NCBI RefSeq assembly: GCF_007993815.1
Contig: NZ_VJWE01000014.1
Coordinates: 1-64,000, forward strand
Reading direction: 5' to 3'
Length of the DNA: 64,000 nucleotides
DNA from: Acidovorax delafieldii
GTDB lineage: Bacteria > Pseudomonadota > Gammaproteobacteria > Burkholderiales > Burkholderiaceae_C
A program made the translations under genes and the position numbers. Shown here one piece after another: positions 24,119-32,295 of the stretch. Under the pieces are notes generated by a model. The model did no database searches and was not told where the DNA came from. It worked only from the letters and a program-made list of their open reading frames with translations. Position 1 is the stretch's first letter; each line of letters starts with the position of its first letter.

Positions 24119-25476
24119 GCTTTGCTCTGGCCGCCCAGCAGATGCGCAACCGCCTCGGGGCTGGACGGGAACCACGCATGGAAATAGCTGGCATGGATGC
24201 TGCCCTGCTGGTACAGAGCCTCACCCGCATCCGGCGCAACCGCCTCGTGGGGCCGCGCCGTGCGGGACACCACGGGAGCGCTGCTGTCGCTGGTCGAATA
24301 GTGGAAGGTGTGGCCGCGCAGCGTATGTCCTGCCACGGTCAGCTGCTGCGGCCCCAGGGCCGCCAGGCGCTTTTGCATGGTCACGCGGCCCGGCAGCAGG
24401 CCCCACAGCGGAGCCGCGCTGCCATCGGCCAGCGTGATGGAATCGAACAGCGCCATCATACCGCCGCACTCGGCCCACAGCGGTTTACCTGCGGCCACAT
24501 GGGCGCGCAGGCTGGCTTGCATCCCGGTGTTGGCCGCGATCTTCGCGGTGTACAGCTCGGGGTAACCGCCGGGCAGCCACACCGCGTCGCAATCGGGCAG
24601 CACCGCATCGTGCAAGGGCGAGAAGAACATCACGCTCGCGCCCATCTGCTCCAAGCATTGCACGTTGGCAGCGTAGATGAAGCAGAACGCCGCATCACGC
24701 CCCACGGCCACCGTACGGCCTGCGAGCAAAGCAGGCACGGCAACCGTGGATGCAGGCGCCGGAAAGTCCACGGCCCAGCGCTGCAGGTCCTCCAGCGTCA
24801 TTTGGCCCAGCGGCGTAGCAGCCAGCGCGTCGGCCGCTGCGTCCAGCCGCTGCAGGCTGTCGTCCAGCTCGTGCGCAGCCACCAGGCCCAGGTGGCGCTC
24901 GGGCAGCAGCGCCGCACCGGCCTTGGCGGCTAAAGGCGCATTGCCTAGCTGCACCCGCATCAGCGCGCCCATCCAGTCGTCGGCATCTTGCAAGCCGTCA
25001 CGCAACATGTCGGCATGGCGCGCGCTGCCTACGCGGTTGGCCAGCACCCCCGCCCAGGGCAGGCCCGGCCGGTAGTGGCGCAGGCCATAGGCCAGCGCGC
25101 CAAACGTGCCCGCCATGGCCGAGGCATCGACCACCGCCAGCACCGGCACCGCAAAGTGCCGGGCCAGGTCGGCCGCGCTGGGGCTGCCGTCAAACAGGCC
25201 CATCACGCCTTCGATGAGGATCAGGTCCGACTCGACGGCGGCGTCGTGCAGTCGCTGCGCGCAGTCGGCCTCACCGTTCATCCACAAATCGAGCTGGTGC
25301 ACCGGCGCCCCGCTGGCCAGCAGGTGCCAGTGCGGGTCCAGAAAATCCGGCCCGCACTTGAAAACCCGCACGCGCCGCCCCTGGCGTGTGTGCAGGCGCG
25401 CCAGGGCGGCGGTGACGGTGGTCTTGCCCTGTCCCGAGGCCGGGGCTGCAATCAGCAGCGCGGGACAGCGTGTCAC
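24115..25476 (-). CDS. cobB: Cobyrinic acid a,c-diamide synthase
   Basis: Glutamine amidotransferase of 453 aa (CobB/CbiA family) that amidates side chains a and c of the corrin ring. The ATP-binding motif is ASGQGKTTVTAALARL, followed by FKCGPDFLDPHWH. The C-terminal glutaminase-like domain has the nucleophile in WAECGGMMAL and the catalytic His in HASYFHAWF. Start is GTG at 25476 behind a G-rich stretch; no ATG fits the conserved N-terminus. It lies 142 bases after btuB, with repeat B2 between them, and overlaps cobU. Its presence without corrin-ring-forming genes nearby suggests an imported or remotely made ring precursor. Confidence 0.92.
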   Translation of the reverse strand: MTRCPALLIAAPASGQGKTTVTAALARLHTRQGRRVRVFKCGPDFLDPHWHLLASGAPVHQLDLWMNGEADCAQRLHDAAVESDLILIEGVMGLFDGSPSAADLARHFAVPVLAVVDASAMAGTFGALAYGLRHYRPGLPWAGVLANRVGSARHADMLRDGLQDADDWMGALMRVQLGNAPLAAKAGAALLPERHLGLVAAHELDDSLQRLDAAADALAATPLGQMTLEDLQRWAVDFPAPASTVAVPALLAGRTVAVGRDAAFCFIYAANVQCLEQMGASVMFFSPLHDAVLPDCDAVWLPGGYPELYTAKIAANTGMQASLRAHVAAGKPLWAECGGMMALFDSITLADGSAAPLWGLLPGRVTMQKRLAALGPQQLTVAGHTLRGHTFHYSTSDSSAPVVSRTARPHEAVAPDAGEALYQQGSIHASYFHAWFPSSPEAVAHLLGGQSKA

Positions 25477-25514
25477 ACCCCACCCCCAGTGCGGTACTCA
25501 CCCAGCGGCCGACG

Positions 25515-25618
25515 AAACTGGCGCGCCCCAAGCCAGTGCCACCGTGGAACTGGCCCCGCCAGGCCACGGGTGGCGTTCCCCCTCCGGGGGGAAGGCGCGC
25601 AGCGACTCAGGAGGGGCT
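25515..25618 (-). repeat. GC-rich intergenic repeat, family B copy 2
   Basis: Immediately 3' of the btuB stop codon. The left half (GCCACCGTGGAACTGGC and onward) matches copy 3 at 55318-55377. The right half (GAAGGCGCGCAGCG) matches copy 1. It contains a CCCCCTCCGGGGGG self-complementary core. Confidence 0.75.
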
Positions 25619-27502
25619 TCATTGAGGTGCCCACTTCACACCGACGTAGACCGTGCGGCCTGCGGTGGCGTAGGTGCGGGCCAGCTGGTAGTCCTTGTCG
25701 GCCAGGTTGTCGATGCGCGCCAGCAGCGTGTAGTCGCGTGCAAGGCGGGTGCTGGCATACAGGTTGACCAGCGCGTAGCCGCCCAGCACGTTGGTGTTGG
25801 CCACGGTGTCGAAGCGGCGGCCTGATGCCTGCACTTCGGCGCCCACGGTCCAGCCCGCCAGGCGGGTGTCGGCGCCGAAGGTGGCGTGCTGCTTGGCGCG
25901 GCGCGCGAGCTGCTTGCCGGTGTCCAGGTCACGCGGGCGTTGCAGATCGATGGAGCCATGCAACTGCACATCGCCCACGCGGTGCGAGCCCGCAAACGTG
26001 ACGCCCTTGTACTCGGCCCGGGCCGTGTTGGCGTAGCAGCCAAAGTCCGACAGGCATGTGCCTGGGCCAGAGAACGAAATCAGGTTGCTGACACGGTTGC
26101 GGAACAGCGTGGCAGAGAAGGTGCTGTTGCCCTGGGCGTAGCGCAGCGCCACTTCGGCATTGCGGCTGCTTTCGGGGCGCAGCGTGGCCACGCCATATTC
26201 GCTGAAGCGGTGGTACAGCGTGGGCGCACGGAAGGCCGTGCCCACCGACGCCGTGGCGCGCCACTGCGGGGTGATGGCGTAGCCATAGGCCACGCTGCCA
26301 GTGCTCTTGCCACCAAACTCGCTGTCGGAATCGTGGCGCAGGTTGAGCTGCACGGTGTGGCCTGCAGCGTTGTAGCCGTAGCCCAGGGCCAGCGCGTCCT
26401 GCGAGCGCTTGGCATCGATGGGGGCGTTTTCGAGGCGGTCTTCACGGCGCTCCAACGCGGCCGTGACCAGGTGCGCGCCCTGGCGCCATTCATTCTGGAA
26501 GTAGTAGCCGCGCAGGCGCGTGTCGCTCAGGTACGGCGAGGGGCGGGTTTCGTATTCGTCGCGCGAGTCGGTGATCGAAAAGCGCGTCTTGTAGGCACTG
26601 CTCCACTGCGCGATCCAGTTGAGACCCAACGCGTGCATGGTGTGCAGGTTGCGGTCGTCCTTGCCCAGGCCGCTGTCGTAGCCGCTGTTGGTGTCGTTCA
26701 GCATGAGGGTGCCTTCGAGGCGATGCACTGCATTCACCTGCAGGCCTACCCGCGCGTGGCCTGCCGTGCTGCGGTAGCCGTCACGGTCGGGGTTCTGTCC
26801 AGCGATGGGGCGCGCGTTGAAGCCCTTGCTGTCATCACGCGCCAATCCCAGGGCGTAGTCCAGCGTGCCGCTGGCACCACTGATCCCTGCTTCGAGCTTG
26901 GTGGTGTTGTGGCTGCCCACGCCCACGCCCACGTAAGGCGCCGTGCCGTTTTCACCGCGCTTGGTAAAGATCTGCACCACGCCGCCCAGGGCGTCTGAGC
27001 CATAGACAGCACCTGCCGGACCGCGCAGCACTTCAATGCGGTCGATGAGGCCCAGCGGAATGCTCTCCCAGGGCGCGCCACCGGTGGATTGAGAGTCGAT
27101 GCGCACCCCATCGATGTACACCGCAGTAAAGCGCGATTCCGCGCCACGCAAAAACACGCCAGTGGTGGTGCCAGGGCCACCGTTGCGCGAGAACTCCACA
27201 CCGGGCAGACGGGCCAGCAAGTCGGCCAGACCGGTGGCGCCACTGCTTTCGATGGTTTCGCGGTCCACGATGGAGATGTCGGCCACCAGATCGGCCAGCG
27301 GCTGAGGGGTGCGCGTGGCTGCCACCACCGTTTCAGACAACGACGGTGCGCGCAGGTTTTGCGCCAGCAGCTCGCCGGTGGCCGGGGCGGTCTGTGCGAA
27401 AGCGCCGCAGGCGCTGCCAGCCAACAGTGACAGCAGGGCCAGGCGTGGGGCGGGCAGGCGCAACGACGCCACAGGGCGCGCACGAAGGGTACGGATTTTC
27501 AT
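25619..27502 (-). CDS. btuB: TonB-dependent corrinoid receptor (BtuB-like)
   Basis: Outer-membrane receptor of 627 aa. A signal peptide (LALLSLLAGSACGAFAQ, ending about residue 36) precedes a TonB-box-like SETVVAATRT. The plug domain follows (LADLLARLPGVEFSRNGGPG, VLRGPAGAVYGSDALGGVVQI), then the beta-barrel with a terminal strand ending YVGVKWAPQ. Two close cysteines (GTCLSDFGCY) probably form a disulfide in an extracellular loop. ATG at 27502 is the only start that gives a signal peptide; longer in-frame starts fall inside the riboswitch. The cobalamin riboswitch upstream and btuFCD downstream identify the ligand class. It is the first gene of the corrinoid operon. Confidence 0.92.
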   Translation of the reverse strand: MKIRTLRARPVASLRLPAPRLALLSLLAGSACGAFAQTAPATGELLAQNLRAPSLSETVVAATRTPQPLADLVADISIVDRETIESSGATGLADLLARLPGVEFSRNGGPGTTTGVFLRGAESRFTAVYIDGVRIDSQSTGGAPWESIPLGLIDRIEVLRGPAGAVYGSDALGGVVQIFTKRGENGTAPYVGVGVGSHNTTKLEAGISGASGTLDYALGLARDDSKGFNARPIAGQNPDRDGYRSTAGHARVGLQVNAVHRLEGTLMLNDTNSGYDSGLGKDDRNLHTMHALGLNWIAQWSSAYKTRFSITDSRDEYETRPSPYLSDTRLRGYYFQNEWRQGAHLVTAALERREDRLENAPIDAKRSQDALALGYGYNAAGHTVQLNLRHDSDSEFGGKSTGSVAYGYAITPQWRATASVGTAFRAPTLYHRFSEYGVATLRPESSRNAEVALRYAQGNSTFSATLFRNRVSNLISFSGPGTCLSDFGCYANTARAEYKGVTFAGSHRVGDVQLHGSIDLQRPRDLDTGKQLARRAKQHATFGADTRLAGWTVGAEVQASGRRFDTVANTNVLGGYALVNLYASTRLARDYTLLARIDNLADKDYQLARTYATAGRTVYVGVKWAPQ

Positions 27503-27602
27503 GGGGATCAAGGTCAACAAACAACCCGGGCCGGCCTCCCGCCAGCATGTGGGTGATACAGCCGCGCAGCGCCAAAAAACGGGCGCACGCAGCCACCGTG
27601 TT

Positions 27603-27800
27603 GGCCGGTATCCGGGCTGGCGGAACACCCCCCCAATGCCTTCCCAGGCGCTTGTTCAAGGCGCCCAGTGGCTTATGGATGGAGAGAGAATCAGGTGATT
27701 CGTCCGCTGACCGTTGCGGGGGCAGCGCAGGCTGGGCGCGTACCGGTGGTACGGCGCCTCCCTGCTTCCCGTTGAACTGCGGCATGTGAACCACACCGCG
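27603..27800 (-). promoter_or_regulatory. Cobalamin riboswitch upstream of btuB
   Basis: Minus-strand leader with the conserved blocks in order: GGGAAG (27765-27770), CTGCCCCCGCAACGGT (27710-27725), GCCACTG (27666-27672), TGGGAAGGCA (27637-27646) and the B12 box AGCCCGGATACCGGCC (27603-27618). About 100 bases separate the B12 box from the btuB ATG. A GCGCC...GGCGC hairpin with a T-run in the loop lies in this stretch and may be part of the expression platform. Coenzyme B12 binding should lower expression of btuB and probably of the 14 genes behind it. The outer borders are approximate. Confidence 0.9.
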
Positions 27801-27981
27801 AGCACCAACGTCGGGATTTTACGACCGTTTACAAGCTGCTCCCAGCGCGCCAGATCAAGCGGGCAACTCCGCATGGCACCCACGCGGCCGACAATGCACT
27901 TGTATCTGTTGCGCATTGCACACCACCGCAGCTTGGGGCCAGGGACCGCTCGGTGTCACACCGCCTACAATCCAAGGCTGT

Positions 27982-28206
27982 ATGGCAATACCGTCCCCCA
28001 CCGACCAGATCGCCGAGCGCGTGGAGCGCCTGCTGCTGCGACATGCGGAGTTGCAGCGCACCAATGCCCTGCTGGCTGATCAAGTTGCGGCACTGACGCA
28101 GGAGCGCGACTCGCTCAAATCCCGCTTGAGCGCAGCACGCGCCCGGGTGGATGCCCTGCTCGAACGCCTGCCCGCCGCCGCGCCGCTCACGAAAGAAGCC
28201 GAATGA
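27982..28206 (+). CDS. Small coiled-coil protein upstream of zapA
   Basis: Protein of 74 aa, almost entirely a predicted coiled coil (IAERVERLLLRHAELQRTNA and onward, heptads to about residue 60). Such small proteins (TIGR02449/ZapB-like) commonly precede zapA in betaproteobacteria and are presumed to act in division-ring assembly. ATG at 27982 has AAGG four bases upstream. Its stop overlaps the zapA start (ATGA). A TACAAT hexamer (27966-27971) could be a -10 element, but the resulting leader would be very short. Confidence 0.75.
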   Translation: MAIPSPTDQIAERVERLLLRHAELQRTNALLADQVAALTQERDSLKSRLSAARARVDALLERLPAAAPLTKEAE

Positions 28207-28574
28207 AGCAAATCGAGGTGCAGATCCTGCAGCAAAGCTATCTGCTGACCTGCCCCGAGGGCCACGAAAGCCGCCTGCTGGACGCCGTGGAGCGCGTGGA
28301 CACCGCGATGACGCGCATCCGCGATGCGGGCAAGGTCCGGGCGCGGGAACGTATCGCCGTACTGGCCGCGCTGAACCTGGCCTTCGAGATCGCCGACCGC
28401 GAAGCCGCAGACCTTGCGGCTGCAGCACAGCCCGTGGCAAGTCCATCTGCCAGTGCCAGCGCTCCCGTGGTGGGGCACCAGGAAAGCCTGCTGCCGGATA
28501 CCGACCAGCAGCGCCTGCAAAGCTTGGTACAGCGTCTGGACGACGCTCTGGGCGACGACGGACGCCTTCTCTAG
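28203..28574 (+). CDS. zapA: Cell division protein ZapA
   Basis: Protein of 123 aa that bundles FtsZ at the division site. The N-terminal ZapA domain (KQIEVQILQQSYLLTCPEGHESRLLDAVERVDT) is followed by a helical region (ARERIAVLAALNLAFEIADRE), then an Ala/Ser-rich linker and a short C-terminal helix. ATG at 28203 overlaps the stop of the coiled-coil gene. 6S RNA follows 109 bases downstream, an order common in proteobacteria. Confidence 0.9.
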   Translation: MKQIEVQILQQSYLLTCPEGHESRLLDAVERVDTAMTRIRDAGKVRARERIAVLAALNLAFEIADREAADLAAAAQPVASPSASASAPVVGHQESLLPDTDQQRLQSLVQRLDDALGDDGRLL

Positions 28575-28683
28575 TCCTTGGTGTGCTGAGGCACACCGCT
28601 CCTCTTGCCCGTCCGTCACAGCCGCTTGCGGGCTTTACATGACCCCGAGCGCGCAGCGCCCGCTGGCAGCACCTACAATTGGC

Positions 28684-28858
28684 GTGTCTGCGAAGCTGTC
28701 GGGCTTTATATTTCCTTGAACCAATGCTCATTGAGCTCGGGCTTGGTACATCGTCCGGTGAGCGTGATCATCTCGCGTCAGATGAACCCAACGCCAGGCT
28801 GCCCTCGCCCACCTGAACCCCCGGTTCAGGATGAGAGTTCGGTGGTATTCGCAGACAC
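28684..28858 (+). ncRNA. ssrS: 6S RNA
   Basis: About 175 nt RNA that binds the housekeeping RNA polymerase and down-regulates it in stationary phase. The closing stem is perfect: GTGTCTGCGAA at 28684 pairs with TTCGCAGACAC ending at 28858. Near the 3' side is the hallmark hairpin CCTGAACCCCCGGTTCAGG. The central region should open as the polymerase-binding bubble. TACAAT at 28674-28679 is well placed as a -10 box. A terminator-like hairpin follows at 28871. The position after zapA agrees. Confidence 0.9.
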
Positions 28859-28870
28859 CCTCTTCCCCAT

Positions 28871-28920
28871 GCCCTGTCATTGCAAGCACCTGCTGCTGCG
28901 TCTGTGACAGGGCATTTTCG
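28871..28920 (+). terminator. Rho-independent terminator after 6S RNA
   Basis: GCCCTGTCA (28871-28879) pairs with TGACAGGGC (28905-28913) and is followed by ATTTTC. Confidence 0.75.
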
Positions 28921-28966
28921 CGGCTCTCCGCGTGCTCTGTTGTCCTTTGTTTCCTGATATCCCGCC

Positions 28967-29782
28967 ATGCTCGATCCCTTGCTGATTGTTGAACTCGGTG
29001 TGCTCGGCCTGGCCACAGGCTTTCTGGCGGGACTCTTGGGCATTGGAGGGGGCATGCTGCTGGTGCCGTTCCTGACCTACATCCTGGGCGCTCGTCAGGT
29101 GGCGCCTGACTTGGCGGTGAAGATGGCGATTGCCACCTCCATGGCCACCATCATGTTCACCTCCATCTCCAGCGTGCGTGCCCATCACCGGCGCGGCGCC
29201 GTGCGTTGGGACATCGTCCAGCGACTCGCGCCCGGCATTGTGCTGGGTGGTTTCATCGCCAGCCTGGGTGTGTTTGCACTGCTCAAGGGCTCGTTTTTGG
29301 CGATTTTCTTCGCGCTGTTCGTAAGCTTTTCTGCCACGCAGATGTTTCTGGACAAGAAGCCTGCGCCCACGCGCCAGATGCCGGGTGGCGCAGGCCAGGT
29401 GGCGGCAGGCGGCGTGATCGGCTTTCTGTCGGGTCTCGTCGGCGCGGGTGGCGGCTTTGTCAGCGTGCCCTTCATGACCTGGTGCAATGTGCCCATCCAC
29501 AACGCGGTGGCCACCAGCGCCGCTCTGGGTTTTCCCATCGCGCTGGCCAACGTGATCGGCTACGCCATTGGCGGACAGAACGTGAGCGGCTTGCCACCGG
29601 CATCGCTGGGCTATATCTGGCTGCCGGCACTGGGAGTGATTGCCAGCTGCAGCGTGCTGACGGCCCCGCTGGGAGCCAAGGCGGCGCACAATCTTCCCGT
29701 CAAGCAGCTCAAGCGCGTGTTTGCCTCGTTGCTGTTTGGCCTGGCGGCCTACATGCTGTGGAAGGGCGTTTCGGCCGCATAA
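28967..29782 (+). CDS. TauE/SafE-family membrane permease
   Basis: Inner-membrane protein of 271 aa with about eight hydrophobic helices in two repeated halves, each opening with a glycine motif (GLLGIGGGMLLVPFLT near residue 24 and GLVGAGGGFVSVPFMT near residue 160). This is the TauE/SafE (PF01925) pattern; members export sulfite, sulfoacetate or other organosulfur anions. ATG at 28967. It stands alone, after the 6S RNA terminator and convergent with the GGDEF-EAL gene, so the substrate cannot be inferred from context. Confidence 0.88.
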   Translation: MLDPLLIVELGVLGLATGFLAGLLGIGGGMLLVPFLTYILGARQVAPDLAVKMAIATSMATIMFTSISSVRAHHRRGAVRWDIVQRLAPGIVLGGFIASLGVFALLKGSFLAIFFALFVSFSATQMFLDKKPAPTRQMPGGAGQVAAGGVIGFLSGLVGAGGGFVSVPFMTWCNVPIHNAVATSAALGFPIALANVIGYAIGGQNVSGLPPASLGYIWLPALGVIASCSVLTAPLGAKAAHNLPVKQLKRVFASLLFGLAAYMLWKGVSAA

Positions 29783-29819
29783 GGCCGACACAGAGGCGGA
29801 CTCTCGGCCGTCTGCCGAG
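29771..29819. terminator. Tandem hairpins between convergent genes
   Basis: TCGGCC-GCATAA-GGCCGA spans the permease stop codon, and CTCGGC/GCCGAG (29803-29819) follows. No clear T-run; a bidirectional stop is presumed. Confidence 0.4.
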
Positions 29820-29850
29820 CCGCAGCCTCCGGTCGCTGAGCGCTGGAGCT

Positions 29851-32295
29851 TCAGGTGCTCAGCGGTCGGTGACGCCCCTGGGCCTTCAGCGGCAGGGGTT
29901 GGCTCAGCATGGCTCGGAACTGGTCTGCCGGCAGACCCGGTGCACACAAAAATCCCTGGTAGTGCTCGCACTGCATTTGCTGCAGCACCGCCTGCTGGGT
30001 TTCAGTCTCCACCCCTTCGGCCACCACTTCGATGTGCATGGCACGGCCCATGCTGATGATGGCGCTGACAATCGCACGGTCGCCATCGTCGTCGGGCAGG
30101 CCGCGCACAAAGGACTGGTCGATCTTCAGCTTGTGAATGGGTAGTTTCTTGAGATAGGCCAGGCTCGAATAGCCGGTGCCGAAATCGTCGATCGCCAGGC
30201 CAATGCCCAGGTCGGCCAGCACGCGCAGGCGCTGCTCCATCTCCTGTGCGTCCTGCAGCAGGATGGTTTCTGTCAGTTCCAGCTCCAGCAACGTCGGTGG
30301 CAGCTGATGCACCGCCAGCAGGCGCGTGATGCGGTCCACAAAATCGGGCTGGCGAAACTCCAGCGCAGACACGTTCACGGAAATCATGATGGGCGTGCCG
30401 CTGTGCATCCACAAGGCGGCCTCGCGCACCGCTTGCTCCATCACCCAGGCGCCCAGCGTCACGATGTAACCTGATTCTTCGGCCAAGGGAATGAACACTG
30501 CGGGCGACACGGCGCCGAACTCTGCATCCGTCCAGCGCAAAAGCGCCTCGGCGCCGGTGATGCGCCCGGTCGCCATATTGACCTGAGGCTGGTAGTGCAC
30601 GGCCATGCGCTGCAGACCCAGCGCTTGGCGCATCGCATGTTCCATCTGCATGCGCGCAAGCAGGTTGGCGTTCATCTGCGGCTGGTAGAAGCCATAACTG
30701 CCGCGCCCACGCTCCTTGACGCGGTACATCGCGGTGTCGGACTGCTTGATGAGGTCGTCCAGCGTAGCGCCATCTTGCGGGTACAGCGCAATACCGATGC
30801 TGCACTGGATCGAAAAGCCCATGCTGTCGAGCATGAAGGGCTTGAGCATGTCGTCCAGAATCCGGCGCGCCACGCTCTCCGCAACGGATGCGTCGCCACC
30901 GTGCAGGTAGATGACAAATTCATCCCCCCCCAGGCGGCACAGCATGTCGGTTTGCCGCAAACAGGTCTGCAGACGCTCGGCCACCAATTGCAGCACCCGG
31001 TCCCCAAAGGGGTGCCCCAGAGAGTCATTGATGATCTTGAATCGGTCCATGTCCAAAAACAGGATCGCAAAGCCGGTGTCGCTCTGGCGTGCTCCCTGGA
31101 TGGCGGTATCCACCCGCTGAGACAGCAGCAGGCGGTTGGGCAGACCGGTGAGGGCATCGCTGTAGGCCAGCTCCTCGATTCGCTTTTGTGCGGCATGCTG
31201 CAGTGTGAGGTCGCGCATGAAGCCAATGCTTTGCACCAGCCGCCCTTCATCATCCCGCAGGGCCACCCAGGACAACTGGACAGCACAATACGCACCGTTG
31301 TCGCGGGGCAGCCACAACTCGCCTTCCCAGAAGCCATCCTGCGCCCAGCCCTGCAGCACCTGCTCCATGAACGAGGCATCCGAGCCACCGCCAAAAAGCG
31401 AGGCTGCCACACAGCCTTCAAAACCCTTGGCCGTGGGCCCCACGAGCCGCTCACACCCCGGGTTCATGCGCATGATGCGGTGCTGGCTGTCTGCGATGAA
31501 GATCGCATCCAGACTGGACTCGAACACGCGCGCGGCCAGGCGAAGGCTGGCCTGGATCTCGGTCTGGCGGGTGATGTCCCGGAACGAATACACCCGGCCC
31601 ACCGCACGGCCCTGGCTGAACTGCGGCACCGTGCGCATCTCCAGCACCACACCATTGCGCAACTCGACGATGTCGGTGCTCTCTTGCGTCGGCTCGCGGT
31701 CGATGGCTGCCAAGCGTTCGGCATACAAACGGGCGTCTGCCACCTGGTCCGCCATGAAGGCGTATACCGCAGCATCGTCACGCTCTACCAGCAGCTGACG
31801 CGGCAGGTTCCACAGTTGCGCCAGGCGCTGGTTGAATGCCCGCACACCGCCGTCCAGTCCACACACCAGCATGCCGTCGGCAGCGGAATCCAGCGTGGCC
31901 CGCAACTCAGAGAGCAATGTCTCCAACTCGCGCTCGGTGGTCTCCTGGCGGCTGCGGTCCAGCATGGTCAGCAGCAGCACACTGGTGCCACTCGCCCCCC
32001 AAGGCACTCGCCGGACGCAACGCTGCACCGGTACCAGACTGCCATCGGCACGCAGCAAACTGGTGTGGGCAGGAACGCCTTGGGCAATCACATCGGCCGG
32101 CTCGGACCAGAACGCCAGCTCCTGGGGCGTGCTGGCGAGATCCAGCACAGACCGCCCCTGCATGTCAGCGGCAGACAGCCCTGTCAGACGCTCGGCGCCT
32201 GCGTTGGCTTGCAGAATGTGCTGGTTTGTCTCATCCAACAGCCACACGGCCTCCTGCAGGCCATCCAGCCATCCGAGCGATTGCAAGTCGTTCAC
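29851..32295 (-). CDS. PAS-GGDEF-EAL cyclic di-GMP turnover protein
   Basis: Soluble protein of 814 aa. Three PAS-like sensor domains (about 1-115, 125-250, 255-375) lead to a GGDEF domain with an intact RLGGDEF motif (about residue 455) and an EAL domain with GAEALLRW (about 582), NVSALEF, ELTETILL, DDFGTGYSSL, KIDQSFV and VAEGVET. Both the synthase and the phosphodiesterase catalytic motifs are intact, so either activity or a switch is possible. Start is GTG at 32295, overlapping the HD-GYP stop as GTGA. The two are translated together, the second after the first. Confidence 0.92.
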   Translation of the reverse strand: MNDLQSLGWLDGLQEAVWLLDETNQHILQANAGAERLTGLSAADMQGRSVLDLASTPQELAFWSEPADVIAQGVPAHTSLLRADGSLVPVQRCVRRVPWGASGTSVLLLTMLDRSRQETTERELETLLSELRATLDSAADGMLVCGLDGGVRAFNQRLAQLWNLPRQLLVERDDAAVYAFMADQVADARLYAERLAAIDREPTQESTDIVELRNGVVLEMRTVPQFSQGRAVGRVYSFRDITRQTEIQASLRLAARVFESSLDAIFIADSQHRIMRMNPGCERLVGPTAKGFEGCVAASLFGGGSDASFMEQVLQGWAQDGFWEGELWLPRDNGAYCAVQLSWVALRDDEGRLVQSIGFMRDLTLQHAAQKRIEELAYSDALTGLPNRLLLSQRVDTAIQGARQSDTGFAILFLDMDRFKIINDSLGHPFGDRVLQLVAERLQTCLRQTDMLCRLGGDEFVIYLHGGDASVAESVARRILDDMLKPFMLDSMGFSIQCSIGIALYPQDGATLDDLIKQSDTAMYRVKERGRGSYGFYQPQMNANLLARMQMEHAMRQALGLQRMAVHYQPQVNMATGRITGAEALLRWTDAEFGAVSPAVFIPLAEESGYIVTLGAWVMEQAVREAALWMHSGTPIMISVNVSALEFRQPDFVDRITRLLAVHQLPPTLLELELTETILLQDAQEMEQRLRVLADLGIGLAIDDFGTGYSSLAYLKKLPIHKLKIDQSFVRGLPDDDGDRAIVSAIISMGRAMHIEVVAEGVETETQQAVLQQMQCEHYQGFLCAPGLPADQFRAMLSQPLPLKAQGRHRPLST

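Noticed and set aside
27503..27628. Upstream extension of btuB to an in-frame start at 27628
   Set aside because: The extension runs through the B12 box of the riboswitch, and the ATG at 27502 gives a normal signal peptide.
27966..27971. TACAAT as a promoter giving a leaderless mRNA for the coiled-coil gene
   Set aside because: No convincing -35 element was found, and an AAGG site precedes the ATG. Left as a remark in that gene's entry.
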